Shown in pieces: positions 8,472 through 16,844 of a DNA stretch of 64,000 nt (positions within the stretch are counted from its first letter, which is position 1; each line of letters starts with the position of its first letter). A program made the position numbers and the translations under genes. Location of the stretch: positions 1-64,000 of the forward strand of contig CAZCQG010000007.1 of NCBI GenBank assembly GCA_964500775.1, given 5' to 3'. Under the pieces are notes generated by a model. That model was not told the origin of the DNA. It saw nothing but the letters and a program-made list of their open reading frames with translations, and ran no database searches. Source of the stretch: CAZCQG01 sp964500775 (lineage in GTDB: Bacteria > Campylobacterota > Campylobacteria > Campylobacterales > CAZCQG01).

Positions 8472-8699
8472 ATGGCGAAAATCGATGAAATAAAAGAGGA
8501 GTTGAATTATCTCAAGATTTGGCTCGGAATCGTCGTGGTGACGGCTATTAGTCTCATAAGTTGGTTAGTGAATAATTATGAGACTTCTAGTTTCGTAAAA
8601 ATAATCGGAGATGTCGCGGCGGTAGTGATTCTAACGTTTGCTATAATCATAATAGACAGAAAAATTAAGTTAAAAATTAAAAGTTTAAAGGATTTGTGA
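8472..8699 (+). CDS. Small two-span membrane protein upstream of tlyA
   Basis: A 75-residue protein with a charged, coiled-coil-like start (MAKIDEIKEELNYLKIW), two hydrophobic segments (about 17-33 and 46-62) joined by a short polar loop, and a lysine-rich tail. The family is not recognised; the layout recalls many short bacterial accessory membrane proteins. An AGAGGTGAGGG ribosome site precedes the ATG. Its TGA overlaps the ATG of the 25-codon gene that follows (TGATGG context), so the two are probably co-translated. The pair precedes tlyA by overlap as well. Confidence 0.7.
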   Translation: MAKIDEIKEELNYLKIWLGIVVVTAISLISWLVNNYETSSFVKIIGDVAAVVILTFAIIIIDRKIKLKIKSLKDL

Positions 8700-8776
8700 T
8701 GGAGTTTTTGGTAATCGCAACGATAGCTTTTTTTGTGATAACTATCGTTTATATCGGTACGCACGCTGTTTCTTGA
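8699..8776 (+). CDS. 25-residue hydrophobic peptide overlapping tlyA
   Basis: A very short frame (ATG at 8699, TGA at 8774-8776) encoding an almost wholly hydrophobic single-span peptide that begins MEFLVIATIAFF and ends in THAVS. It is squeezed between two genes with overlaps on both sides: its ATG overlaps the stop of the 75-residue gene, and its TGA overlaps the TTG start of tlyA (TTGA). That geometry is typical of real, coupled genes and unlikely for random sequence. It may be a membrane micro-protein partner of the 75-residue protein or a coupling device for tlyA. No homologue is known to me. Confidence 0.5.
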   Translation: MEFLVIATIAFFVITIVYIGTHAVS

Positions 8777-9489
8777 AAAATAGGCTCGATACGTATCTAG
8801 TAGAAAAAGGGTTCTTCCAAAGCCGCAATAAGGCGAGTGAAGCCATCAAAGACGAGAAAGTCAAGGTCGATGGAAAAACTATCTGCAAGCCCTCTTTTGA
8901 GGTGTGCGAAGAATCTACTGTAGAGATAGAGGAGGCGCTCCAATACGTGAGCAGGGCGGCGTATAAGCTCCTCTCTTTATTGGAGCATTATTCGGTGGAA
9001 TTTTACGGCAAAAGGGTGCTTGATGTCGGGGCGAGCACGGGGGGATTTACCCAAGTAGCACTCCAAAACGGAGCGGAAAGTGTCGTTTGTGTCGATGTGG
9101 GCAAAAGCCAACTACATCCAAAGATACAAGCCGATACTAGAGTGCAAAGCTTGGAATCGTGTGACATTCGGGATTTTGTCGATGAAGCGGGGTTTGCGAT
9201 CGTGTTATGCGATGTCTCGTTTATCAGCGTGACGTATATCGCGAGTGCTTTGGCGAGCTTGGCAAAGGAATCTATCATCCTCCTTTTTAAACCGCAGTTT
9301 GAAGTGGGGAAGGAATCCAAAAGGGATAAAAACGGCGTAGTGCAAAATAGAGCCGATATAGAATTAGCAAAAGAGCGCGCCGTAGCGGTATTTCAAAAAT
9401 TAGGTTGGAAAAAAATTTATGAGCAGTTTTCAGAGGTTAGCGGTAAAGAGGGCAACAGAGAGATATTCTTGTGCTTTGGTAGAGCGTGA
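8773..9489 (+). CDS. tlyA: TlyA-type rRNA 2'-O-methyltransferase
   Basis: Predicted to add 2'-O-methyl groups to ribosomal RNA cytidines, as TlyA does in other bacteria, where its presence determines capreomycin susceptibility. An S4 RNA-binding domain occupies about residues 1-60 (RLDTYLVEKGFFQSRNKA). An FtsJ-like SAM domain follows with the motif LDVGASTGGFTQVAL and the K65/D147/K173/E230 residues expected for the catalytic tetrad. The start is TTG at 8773, overlapping the stop of the upstream peptide gene, which explains the lack of an independent strong ribosome site. The 3' end overlaps ribF. Confidence 0.9.
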   Translation: MKNRLDTYLVEKGFFQSRNKASEAIKDEKVKVDGKTICKPSFEVCEESTVEIEEALQYVSRAAYKLLSLLEHYSVEFYGKRVLDVGASTGGFTQVALQNGAESVVCVDVGKSQLHPKIQADTRVQSLESCDIRDFVDEAGFAIVLCDVSFISVTYIASALASLAKESIILLFKPQFEVGKESKRDKNGVVQNRADIELAKERAVAVFQKLGWKKIYEQFSEVSGKEGNREIFLCFGRA

Positions 9490-10300
9490 GATAGAAGAGC
9501 TTGCTATCGGCAAATTTGACGGTATGCACGTGGGGCATCAGAGCCTCTTTAAAGAACTGGGGGAGAATGGAGCTATTTTGGTCATAGACAACGGAAGTGC
9601 GACCCTCACCCCAAATAGCCTCAAGCAAGAGATAATCAACAAACCGGTATTTGTCACGGACTTGGATGCCGTGCGTGATGTAGAGGGGGAGGATTTTATC
9701 GCGAATCTCACTGTGACTTTTCCTAGATTGCGAAAGATTATCGTGGGGTACGACTTTCGATTTGGCAAAGATAGACGCTACTGCGCCCAAGATATTGCGA
9801 GATTCTTCACAGGAGAGAGTGTAGTAAAAGAGGAGGTCAAGGTCGATAATATCTCGGTACATAGCGGTATTATCAAAGAGCTGCTCTACCACGGCGATAT
9901 AGCACAGGCAAACAAACTCCTCGGTCGGGCGTTTGCGATAGAGGGGAAACATATACGAGGTCAAGGTATCGGCGCCACGCAGCTTGTAGCGACGATAAAT
10001 CTAGATTGCGACGGATATTTGATACCGAGTGAAGGAATCTACGCCACAAGAAGCAGAGTGGATGGAAAGGTGCTTGATTCGGTGACGTTTGTAGGGCACA
10101 GATACAGCACCGATAGGGCTTTTAGCGTAGAGACCCATATTTTGGACGAAAAAATCGAGATACAAAACGATACGGTGCGGATAAGCTTTTATGAAAAATT
10201 GCGCGATAATAGGCTCTTTGATTCCCTAGAGGCGCTGAAAGTACAAATAGGGCACGATATAGTTGAAGCGAAAAAGGTGCTTGCAAATGTCGATAGATAA
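9476..10300 (+). CDS. ribF: Bifunctional riboflavin kinase/FAD synthetase
   Basis: Converts riboflavin to FMN and FMN to FAD. The FAD-synthetase half shows the nucleotidyltransferase motif IGKFDGMHVGHQ at the N-terminus. The kinase half follows from about residue 165, with the loop GQGIGATQLVATINL in place of the usual G-rich PTAN motif (Pro replaced by Ala). I chose the TTG at 9476 because it places the motif about ten residues from the start, as in relatives; an ATG at 9419 would add 19 residues and lie deep inside tlyA. The gene overlaps tlyA by 14 bases and cmoA by 14. Confidence 0.85.
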   Translation: MVEREIEELAIGKFDGMHVGHQSLFKELGENGAILVIDNGSATLTPNSLKQEIINKPVFVTDLDAVRDVEGEDFIANLTVTFPRLRKIIVGYDFRFGKDRRYCAQDIARFFTGESVVKEEVKVDNISVHSGIIKELLYHGDIAQANKLLGRAFAIEGKHIRGQGIGATQLVATINLDCDGYLIPSEGIYATRSRVDGKVLDSVTFVGHRYSTDRAFSVETHILDEKIEIQNDTVRISFYEKLRDNRLFDSLEALKVQIGHDIVEAKKVLANVDR

Positions 10301-10997
10301 GGTTTTTGAGAACGACATCAAATCTAAATTTACGTTTGATGAGACGGTAGCATCGGTGTTTGATGATATGCTGCTCCGCTCCGTCCCGTTTTATAAAGAA
10401 TCCCAGTCGCTTATCATTGCCATCCTCACCCAAAGGCTAGAAGCAGGCGACACCGTTTGCGATCTCGGATGCTCGACGGGAAATATGCTTTTAGAGATCG
10501 CCCAAAAGATTCCTCTATCGCTTGTTTTAAAGGGGATAGATAGTTCATTGCCCATGGTGGAGCAGGCGAGGAAAAAGAGCGCGGCATTCGGGTGTGATGC
10601 AGAATTTATACACGGTGATTTCAATGAGGTCGATTTTGAGGGCGCAAAAGCGATACTCTCCAACTACACCTTACAGTTTATCCGCCCGATAAATAGAGGG
10701 GCGCTTGTGAAAAAGGTGTATGATTCTTTGGCACAAAACGGCTTGTTTATTTTTAGCGAAAAGCTTGTAAGTAAAGAGGCGATGTTTGACAAAGAGATGA
10801 TCGATATGTATTATGATTTCAAGCGAAAAAACGGCTATTCAAACACCGAGATCGCTAAAAAAAGAGAAGCACTAGAAAACGTCCTCATTCCTTATAGTGA
10901 AGAGGAGAATATTCTCATGGCAAAGAGCGCGGGTTTTAGGCATTGTGAGATACTTTTTCGCTGGGTAAATTTCGCGACGTTTGTCGCATTCAAATAG
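10287..10997 (+). CDS. cmoA: Carboxy-S-adenosyl-L-methionine synthase
   Basis: Makes carboxy-SAM from SAM and prephenate, the donor for the wobble-uridine carboxymethoxy modification of tRNA. It is a class I methyltransferase fold with motif I VCDLGCSTGNML (about residues 57-68), and ILSNYTLQFI matches the CmoA family. The ATG at 10287 (MSIDKVFEND) is preferred to the one 8 codons earlier because it matches the usual CmoA N-terminus. It overlaps the end of ribF by 14 bases, continuing the tlyA-ribF run. No cmoB is visible in the window. Confidence 0.92.
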   Translation: MSIDKVFENDIKSKFTFDETVASVFDDMLLRSVPFYKESQSLIIAILTQRLEAGDTVCDLGCSTGNMLLEIAQKIPLSLVLKGIDSSLPMVEQARKKSAAFGCDAEFIHGDFNEVDFEGAKAILSNYTLQFIRPINRGALVKKVYDSLAQNGLFIFSEKLVSKEAMFDKEMIDMYYDFKRKNGYSNTEIAKKREALENVLIPYSEEENILMAKSAGFRHCEILFRWVNFATFVAFK

Positions 10998-11006
10998 GAA
11001 AATAGC

Positions 11007-12104
11007 GTGGATTGCGTAGAGATATTAAAAAAACTCATAACCTGTAAAAGTGTCACTCCCGATGACGGCGGAGCTTTGGAGTATATTAAATCGTTATTTC
11101 CCGATTTTGCTTCCATAGAGCAAGAGATACACGGCGTAAAAAATCTTTTTCTCTACAAAAAAAACGGCGAAGGGAAACATCTCTGCTTCGCAGGGCACGT
11201 CGATGTCGTACCTGCAGGCGAGGGATGGAGCTGTGATCCTTTCGGTGCGGAAGAGAAAGACGGATATATCTATGGACGCGGCACGCAGGATATGAAAAGC
11301 GGTATCGCGGCGTTTATGAGCGCTATCGCTCAAAGCGATTTTCAAGGGACTATTTCGATGCTCCTCACAAGCGATGAAGAGGGGGACGGAATCTACGGCA
11401 CGAGAGAGATGCTAGCGCATTTGCAAACAATAGCGATGCTTCCCGATTTTGCTATCGTTGCCGAGCCTACAAGCGATACCAAAGTGTGTGATGCCATAAA
11501 AGTGGGAAGAAGAGGCTCTATAAACGGAGTGCTCAAACTCTACGGCAAACAAGGGCACGCCGCGTACCCGAATAAAGCGAAGAACCCGATAGACCTTATC
11601 GCCCCTTTACTACCGAAATTAGCGGGGCATTATTTTGATAGCGGAGATGATTTTTTTGAACCTAGCCGCCTTACGATTACGGACATTCGATCGGGCATAG
11701 AGGTCTCAAACGTCACGCCGAGCGAACTAAAGATGCTATTTAATGTTAGAAACTCTACAAATACAAAACCCGAAGATATACGAAGCTACATCGATTCGCT
11801 TTTTAGCGGGATGGAATATACGCTAGAGCTAAAACAAGGCTCAATGCCGTTTTTGACCGATAGGGATTCGGAGCTTGTGCACAAATCCAAAGTCGCGGTA
11901 CAAAAAGTATGCGGCTATCTTCCCGATTGTAATACCAAAGGGGGGACGAGCGACGCTCGCTACTTCGGAGGGGAATATGGAATCGACACGGTGGAGATAG
12001 GGGTGGTGAATGATAGAATCCACGCTACCGACGAACGGGTAGGAATCGATGAATTGCGAATCTTAGAAGCGGTGTATGCTACCTTGATACGGAGCCTCTC
12101 CTAG
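11007..12104 (+). CDS. dapE: Succinyl-diaminopimelate desuccinylase
   Basis: Removes succinate from N-succinyl-diaminopimelate in lysine and peptidoglycan precursor synthesis. It is an M20-family di-zinc hydrolase: metal ligands appear as H64-x-D66 (FAGHVDVVPAG), D95 in GRGTQDMKSG and the catalytic Glu pair E124-E125 (SDEEGDG). Length 365 is close to the family norm. The start is GTG at 11007, nine bases after cmoA, with a weak GGAAAATA ribosome site. The stop shares a CTAG palindrome with the stop of the convergent diguanylate cyclase gene. Confidence 0.95.
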   Translation: MDCVEILKKLITCKSVTPDDGGALEYIKSLFPDFASIEQEIHGVKNLFLYKKNGEGKHLCFAGHVDVVPAGEGWSCDPFGAEEKDGYIYGRGTQDMKSGIAAFMSAIAQSDFQGTISMLLTSDEEGDGIYGTREMLAHLQTIAMLPDFAIVAEPTSDTKVCDAIKVGRRGSINGVLKLYGKQGHAAYPNKAKNPIDLIAPLLPKLAGHYFDSGDDFFEPSRLTITDIRSGIEVSNVTPSELKMLFNVRNSTNTKPEDIRSYIDSLFSGMEYTLELKQGSMPFLTDRDSELVHKSKVAVQKVCGYLPDCNTKGGTSDARYFGGEYGIDTVEIGVVNDRIHATDERVGIDELRILEAVYATLIRSLS

Positions 12105-13189
12105 CCGATACTTACCGTATTTCTCCCTTTTTCTTTTGAGGCATAGAGTGCTTCGTCGGCTCTTTTGAAAATACTCTCTTTGGAGTCTTGTGTTCGCCAT
12201 TCTGCGATACCGATACTAATCGTCACCGTCCTTTTGATGCCAAAATCGCTCTCTTCAACGTTTTTTCGTATTTTTTCCGCAAGCATCTGCGCGTTATCTA
12301 TCTCTGCTTCGGTGGCGATGATGGCAAATTCTTCTCCTCCGATTCTGCAAAACAGGTCACTTTTCCGAATGCTACTCGCGATTAAAGCGGTGACTTTTTT
12401 AAGAATCTCATCCCCGACATCATGACCGTATCTGTCGTTTATCTGTTTAAAATGATCTATATCGAGTAGTAGTAGTGAAAATTTATATCCGTATCGCTTT
12501 CCGCGCTCTATTTCGAGATAGACCTCTTCGTTGTAGACGTTGCGATTGAAGATGCCCGTGAGCGGATCGATCCTAGAGTGTATTTCGAGATTCTTCCGTA
12601 CGAGTGAATTGATGAGCCAAATGATGGCGATAATAAGGACGAAATCGGCAAAAAAGACTACGAACATCAGCTGGAACGTCGACATCTTCGCTTCAGAGAG
12701 GGCTTGTGCCATCCCCACGGTTTGATTTGCCATCTCCCAACACCGTTCGCTTTGCAGGACTATCCTCTCTTTGTACGGAGCCGTGGATGTTTTTTTATTG
12801 TCATCGATGTATTTTTTGAGCAAGATCCATTCGCTATGGAGATTTTGGAGCTGCTCCAAAAAGGCATCCATATTTCTAGCCTGTATCGCGCTCTTGTCCG
12901 TATGTAAAAACTCATAGAAATAGGTATCGATTTTTTGAATATCTTGCGATGCATCGATTCCGTTTGTCTCAAGCTTGCTGATTTTTTGTATGCCTCCGCG
13001 AATCATACCGCTGCGGTTGATGATGCGCGCGTCGTCTTCGACCATCGAAATACCGTGATAAGCGATATAGCCGTTCCCTATGATGATGAGAATATGGAGC
13101 GAGACGATGAGTATGAGTCGAAGACTTGGGGTGATTTTTTTACCGATTTTTGCAAGAGCATAGCGCAGTTCTATTTGGGAGCCGTTCAC
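12101..13189 (-). CDS. Membrane-bound diguanylate cyclase (GGDEF)
   Basis: Synthesises cyclic di-GMP. Two membrane segments (about 20-42 and 165-190) enclose a periplasmic helical domain with NRSGMIRGGIQKI, typical of PilJ/NIT-like sensor modules. The C-terminal GGDEF domain has an intact GGEEF active site and, five residues before it, an RxxD inhibitory site (RKSD), so both activity and product feedback are likely. I chose GTG at 13189, which has GAGG five bases upstream and lies after the preceding stop. ATGs at 13255 or 13273 would overlap that gene by 32-50 bases. It is downstream of and likely co-transcribed with the CitE-like gene. Confidence 0.9.
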   Translation of the reverse strand: MNGSQIELRYALAKIGKKITPSLRLILIVSLHILIIIGNGYIAYHGISMVEDDARIINRSGMIRGGIQKISKLETNGIDASQDIQKIDTYFYEFLHTDKSAIQARNMDAFLEQLQNLHSEWILLKKYIDDNKKTSTAPYKERIVLQSERCWEMANQTVGMAQALSEAKMSTFQLMFVVFFADFVLIIAIIWLINSLVRKNLEIHSRIDPLTGIFNRNVYNEEVYLEIERGKRYGYKFSLLLLDIDHFKQINDRYGHDVGDEILKKVTALIASSIRKSDLFCRIGGEEFAIIATEAEIDNAQMLAEKIRKNVEESDFGIKRTVTISIGIAEWRTQDSKESIFKRADEALYASKEKGRNTVSIG

Positions 13190-13223
13190 GAATACCTCAA
13201 ATTTTTTCCGTAATTGTAGCGCA

Positions 13224-14114
13224 TTAGCGAGAAATCCCCAAGATAAGGAGCGCATCCCTGTATATCGGCTCATCGATAAATCCGTATCGTTCGTCGCTAA
13301 AGCCGCTCTCCCCTAGTAAGTGCGCCCCCTCAAACACCTCTTTGATATATCGCGCTTTTTCTATCTCATCCTCGCTATGGCCAAATACCGAGTTGGCTAT
13401 TTCTACTTGGTTTGGCGCGATGCACCCTTGCCCTGCCATACCCGATGCTTTCGATATGCGACACCATTCTTCGTAGTCGATGCTGTTTGTATACTCTTGA
13501 TAGGTAAAAGAGACGGGTATCGCTCCGCTTGTTCTGCATTTGAGTACGAATCTTGAAAGGATGTATCGTGTCGTAGGGTTGTCAAAGGCGAGCATCGATT
13601 GGGGCAATCCAAGATCGGCGTAGAGATCGAGGATTCCCAAATAGAGTACTTTCACTCTTGGGTGCGAGGCAAATACGGCGATATTTTCAAACGCCTCTTT
13701 TGTCTCGATAGTGAGGTAAATATCTACCGAAGTGTCGCTCACAAAAAGCGCCTCTTCGAGCTGTCGCAGATTCTTAAGCTTTGGAATCCTAAAAGCATCG
13801 GGCTTATATGGTTTAAGTGCGCGTATCTCTTCTAGACCGCCGCTATCGATGTCGTTTACCCTCACGGCTATTTTTGCGTAGGAGCGTTTGAGATGGGATA
13901 GAAATACTTTTGTAAGTTGCAAAGCATAATCTTTATTTGCAATGCCGTCTTCGAGGTTGATAGTCGCTACGTCGGCTTTGAGTTCATCGAGTTTATTGAG
14001 ATGCTTTGGGTTGTCTCCACGCACCATGAGATTTGAGCGATAGAGGTTTGAGGCAGGAGGCTCTCTTTTTGTTTCTTTTGGATTTGGCAGTTGGTGTAGC
14101 TCTTGAAAAATCAT
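13224..14114 (-). CDS. HpcH/HpaI aldolase family, CitE-like lyase
   Basis: A TIM-barrel C-C lyase of the CitE/HpcH family, about 296 residues. Visible family motifs are INLEDGIA (metal-binding region), the acidic TIETKEAFEN, YLGILDLYADLGL, and SGMAGQGCIAPNQVEIAN near the C-terminus. Substrates in this family are CoA esters such as citryl-, malyl- or citramalyl-CoA; which one applies is not visible. No citD or citF partner is present, so it is not a citrate lyase operon. It lies between acs and the diguanylate cyclase but has its own -10 box. The ATG at 14114 is preceded by GGAGGGG; an adjacent GTG codon is an alternative start. Confidence 0.8.
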   Translation of the reverse strand: MIFQELHQLPNPKETKREPPASNLYRSNLMVRGDNPKHLNKLDELKADVATINLEDGIANKDYALQLTKVFLSHLKRSYAKIAVRVNDIDSGGLEEIRALKPYKPDAFRIPKLKNLRQLEEALFVSDTSVDIYLTIETKEAFENIAVFASHPRVKVLYLGILDLYADLGLPQSMLAFDNPTTRYILSRFVLKCRTSGAIPVSFTYQEYTNSIDYEEWCRISKASGMAGQGCIAPNQVEIANSVFGHSEDEIEKARYIKEVFEGAHLLGESGFSDERYGFIDEPIYRDALLILGISR

Positions 14115-14145
14115 CACCCCTCCATATTGTTTAGGTAAAGGCGTG

Positions 14146-14151
14146 ATTATA
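14146..14151 (-). promoter_or_regulatory. -10 box for the CitE-like/diguanylate cyclase unit
   Basis: On the minus strand GCTATAATC lies about 32 bases before the CitE-like start and downstream of the acs terminator hairpin, so a separate transcript is likely. Confidence 0.5.
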
Positions 14152-14169
14152 GCATCAAGGGTATAAACG

Positions 14170-14201
14170 TATCTTTCCCCCGAATCTCGGGGGCTTAGAT
14201 A
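14170..14201 (-). terminator. Intrinsic terminator after acs
   Basis: Immediately after the acs stop, CCCCCGA and TCGGGGG form a 7-base GC-rich stem with a 3-base loop. It is extended by TATCT/AGATA pairing beyond a small internal bulge. There is only a short A/T tail rather than a long U-run. It separates acs from the CitE-like unit. Confidence 0.65.
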
Positions 14202-16166
14202 CTAGAGTACGCAGGTTTGTATTTTTGCGACGATACTCGGGTCTTCGAGAGTGGAGGTGTCTTGATTGATCGCTTCCCCTTTTGCGATGGAGCGTAAGAT
14301 TCTTCGCATAATCTTACCGCTTCTTGTTTTCGGGAGACCGGGGACGAATTTTATATCATCTGCCTTTGCGATCGGTCCTATCTCTTTTGTGATGACTTGG
14401 TTTATCTCTTTATAGAGCTCCACTTCCTCTGCAGCATTGTCTTTGACTTCAGGTTTGAGTACGACGTATGCAAATACCGATTCCCCTTTGAGATCGTTTG
14501 GTTTGCCTACTACGGCGACTTCGGCTACGCTTGGGTGCTTGGCGATGGCTGATTCTATCTCCGCCGTACCCATTCTATGACCGCTTACGTTGATGACGTC
14601 ATCTACCCGTCCCGTGATAGTGATGTAGCCGTCTTCGTCGTATATCGCTCCATCTCCGGAGAAGTATACGGGTTTTCCGTCTTTTTTGCACGTACCGAAA
14701 TAGCTACTTTGGTATCGCTCGGGATCACCCCAAATGTTTCGAATCATACTTGGCCAAGGCTTGGTGATGCAGAGATACCCTTTTTCATCGATCGCTTTTG
14801 GATTCCCTTCTTCGTCGATGATCTCCGCGATGATACCCGGTAGCGGCATCGTAGCACACCCAGGTTTGATAGGAGTGGCTCCGGGGAGCGGGCTAATCAT
14901 ATGTCCGCCCGTTTCGGTTTGCCACCAAGTATCCACGATAGAGCATCTGCCGCCGCCGATTTCGTTGTAGTACCACATCCATGCATCAGGGTTGATAGGC
15001 TCCCCTACGGTACCGAGAATCTTGAGTGAAGAGAGATCGTATTTCGCGGGCTCCTCTTTTCCTTCTTTGTGGAGTAATCGAATAGCTGTCGGCGCAGTGT
15101 AGAATTGATTGACCTTGTACTCCTCTATCATTCTCCACCATCGACCCGCATCGGGATAAGTAGGCACCCCTTCAAACATTACCGTCGTAGCACCGCACGC
15201 CAACGGACCGTAAACGATATAGGTGTGTCCGGTGATCCAACCCACGTCCGCAGTACACCAATAGGTGTCGTTCTCTTTCATATCAAACACCCATTCCATT
15301 GTGGTTTGTGCCCAAAGGATGTAGCCTGCTTGGTTGTGTTGCACCCCTTTTGGTTTCCCTGTAGAACCTGAAGTATAAAGCAAGAAGAGCGGGTCTTCGC
15401 TATCCATTGCTTCGGGCTCGCAATAGGGTTTTTCTAGCCCAACAAGCTCTTCATAAAGATAGTCACGTCCCGGAACATAGTTTATCTCTTGTTTATTTCT
15501 CGTCACGATGAGTACTTTTTTAACCGAATCACAGTCCTTGGAGAGCGCCTCGTCTACGACGTGTTTAAGCATATACGGTTTTCCGCGTCTAAATGCACCG
15601 TCAGCGGTGATGACGAGTTTCGCTTGGGCGTCGATGATCCTATCGCGCAACGCTTCGGCACTAAAACCGCCGAAAACCACCGAGTGGATAGCGCCAATTC
15701 TCGCGCATGCGAGCATCACAAACGCTGCTTCGGGAATCATAGGCATATAGATAACGACCCTATCCCCTTTTTTGATGTCGAATTTATTTTTGAGCATATT
15801 TGCGGTTTTGTTTACTTCGTAATAGAGTTCGCGATACGTAATGACTTGTTTGTCTCCGAGTTCCCCTTCGAAGATAATCGCCGCTTTGTTTTTTCTCGAT
15901 TCTAGGTGTCTATCGATACATTGTACGGAGACGTTCATTTTTCCGCCGTTGAACCACTTGTAAAACGGAGCGTTGCTCTCATCAAGTACGGTGTGGTACG
16001 GCGTCATCCAACTTATCTTCTCATCCGCCAATTTTGCCCAAAAGCCTTCATAATCTTCAGAGGCTTGCAGTGCAAGCTCTTTATATTCACACATATTTTT
16101 TATATTTGCCTCTTTGGCAAAAGCCCTATTTGGCTCAAAAATCGGTTTTTTGTGTAGTTCGCTCAT
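14202..16166 (-). CDS. acs: Acetyl-CoA synthetase
   Basis: Activates acetate to acetyl-CoA through an acetyl-AMP intermediate, allowing growth on or scavenging of acetate. This adenylate-forming enzyme has all core motifs: [13 protein letters not shown] (ATP loop), [10 protein letters not shown], the hinge [15 protein letters not shown], and the C-terminal lysine in [11 protein letters not shown] that is the usual site of regulatory acetylation. At 654 residues it is full length. The ATG at 16166 follows AGGAGATTTG; a TTG immediately before it is not needed. Upstream are a DnaQ-like exonuclease and a DUF294 protein gene in the same direction, with actP nearby, fitting an acetate-use region. 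Confidence 0.97.
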   Translation of the reverse strand: MSELHKKPIFEPNRAFAKEANIKNMCEYKELALQASEDYEGFWAKLADEKISWMTPYHTVLDESNAPFYKWFNGGKMNVSVQCIDRHLESRKNKAAIIFEGELGDKQVITYRELYYEVNKTANMLKNKFDIKKGDRVVIYMPMIPEAAFVMLACARIGAIHSVVFGGFSAEALRDRIIDAQAKLVITADGAFRRGKPYMLKHVVDEALSKDCDSVKKVLIVTRNKQEINYVPGRDYLYEELVGLEKPYCEPEAMDSEDPLFLLYTSGSTGKPKGVQHNQAGYILWAQTTMEWVFDMKENDTYWCTADVGWITGHTYIVYGPLACGATTVMFEGVPTYPDAGRWWRMIEEYKVNQFYTAPTAIRLLHKEGKEEPAKYDLSSLKILGTVGEPINPDAWMWYYNEIGGGRCSIVDTWWQTETGGHMISPLPGATPIKPGCATMPLPGIIAEIIDEEGNPKAIDEKGYLCITKPWPSMIRNIWGDPERYQSSYFGTCKKDGKPVYFSGDGAIYDEDGYITITGRVDDVINVSGHRMGTAEIESAIAKHPSVAEVAVVGKPNDLKGESVFAYVVLKPEVKDNAAEEVELYKEINQVITKEIGPIAKADDIKFVPGLPKTRSGKIMRRILRSIAKGEAINQDTSTLEDPSIVAKIQTCVL

Positions 16167-16198
16167 CAAATCTCCTTTGTGTTATCTTTATCAAAAGA

Positions 16199-16230
16199 TT
16201 AGTTGTAGTTTCGCTAAAAACCACAACTAA
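16199..16230 (-). terminator. 13-pair hairpin between exonuclease and acs
   Basis: TTAGTTGTAGTTT (16199-16211) pairs with AAACCACAACTAA (16218-16230) over 13 positions, with one G-U wobble and a 6-base loop. It covers the stop codon of the exonuclease gene and lies 33 bases before acs. On the minus strand it is followed by TCTTTTGAT. It may be a partial terminator or an mRNA-processing hairpin that sets acs levels apart from the upstream genes. Confidence 0.5.
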
Positions 16231-16844
16231 GCTCTCAAACTCTTTACGCTCTGTAACTTCACATACATCATCGCAGTCATTAGCGCGTCGTTATATGCAC
16301 TATGTTTTCCTAAAGAGGGTATCTTTAAATCCTCCATTATAGTATCAAACCTGAGGTCAATATTTCCTTGCGGAATTAGTTCTATTTTCTTATCGTAATA
16401 GAGAGCCGATAGCTCTATCGCCTTGTTAGGCAGGGCAAAGCCGAAAAGGGGTTTGATTGTTTTGTTGATCATCGCGATGTCAAACTCCAAATAATATCCT
16501 AGTAAAGGGCGATTTCCTATAAAGTCTAAAAACAGCTCCATCGCATCTTTTTTTTCCATCCCCTCTTTGAGGTCTATTTCGCGTATATGGTGAATTTTTA
16601 TACTCTCACTACTCACCTCTCTCTCCGTTTTTATGAGGATACTTAGTTTTTGACTCGCTAGAATCTTATTTCCTTTGATTTTGATAGCCCCTATGGATAT
16701 GATCTCGTCTTCTTTGGGATTGAGACCCGTCGTCTCACAGTCGAAGCTGACTACTTCCTCGCCTCTGTATTTTTCAAAAAGGGCTTTATGCTTCTCTTCT
16801 TTTATCCTCCTTTTGTAGTAGAGATTCCTAAGCGTATTGACCAT
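16227..16844 (-). CDS. DnaQ-type 3'-5' exonuclease, copy 1
   Basis: A 205-residue DEDDh exonuclease of the DnaQ/RNase T fold. Metal and catalytic residues are D35 and E37 (SFDCETTG), D122 (LEFDIAMI), H181 and D186 (HSAYNDALM). The length and N-terminal basic segment match small exonucleases found beside DUF294 proteins rather than the replicative epsilon subunit. The ATG follows the TAA of the DUF294 gene with no gap, so the two are co-translated. A close paralog sits at 20900, also paired with a DUF294 gene. Substrate unknown; small RNA or a signalling nucleotide are guesses. Confidence 0.88.
   Translation of the reverse strand: MVNTLRNLYYKRRIKEEKHKALFEKYRGEEVVSFDCETTGLNPKEDEIISIGAIKIKGNKILASQKLSILIKTEREVSSESIKIHHIREIDLKEGMEKKDAMELFLDFIGNRPLLGYYLEFDIAMINKTIKPLFGFALPNKAIELSALYYDKKIELIPQGNIDLRFDTIMEDLKIPSLGKHSAYNDALMTAMMYVKLQSVKSLRA

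Noticed and set aside
9437..9964. 175-codon frame opposite ribF
   Set aside because: Antisense to a well-supported gene and lacks family features.
15489..15905. 138-codon frame opposite acs
   Set aside because: Entirely antisense to conserved acs motifs, with no ribosome site or recognisable domain.
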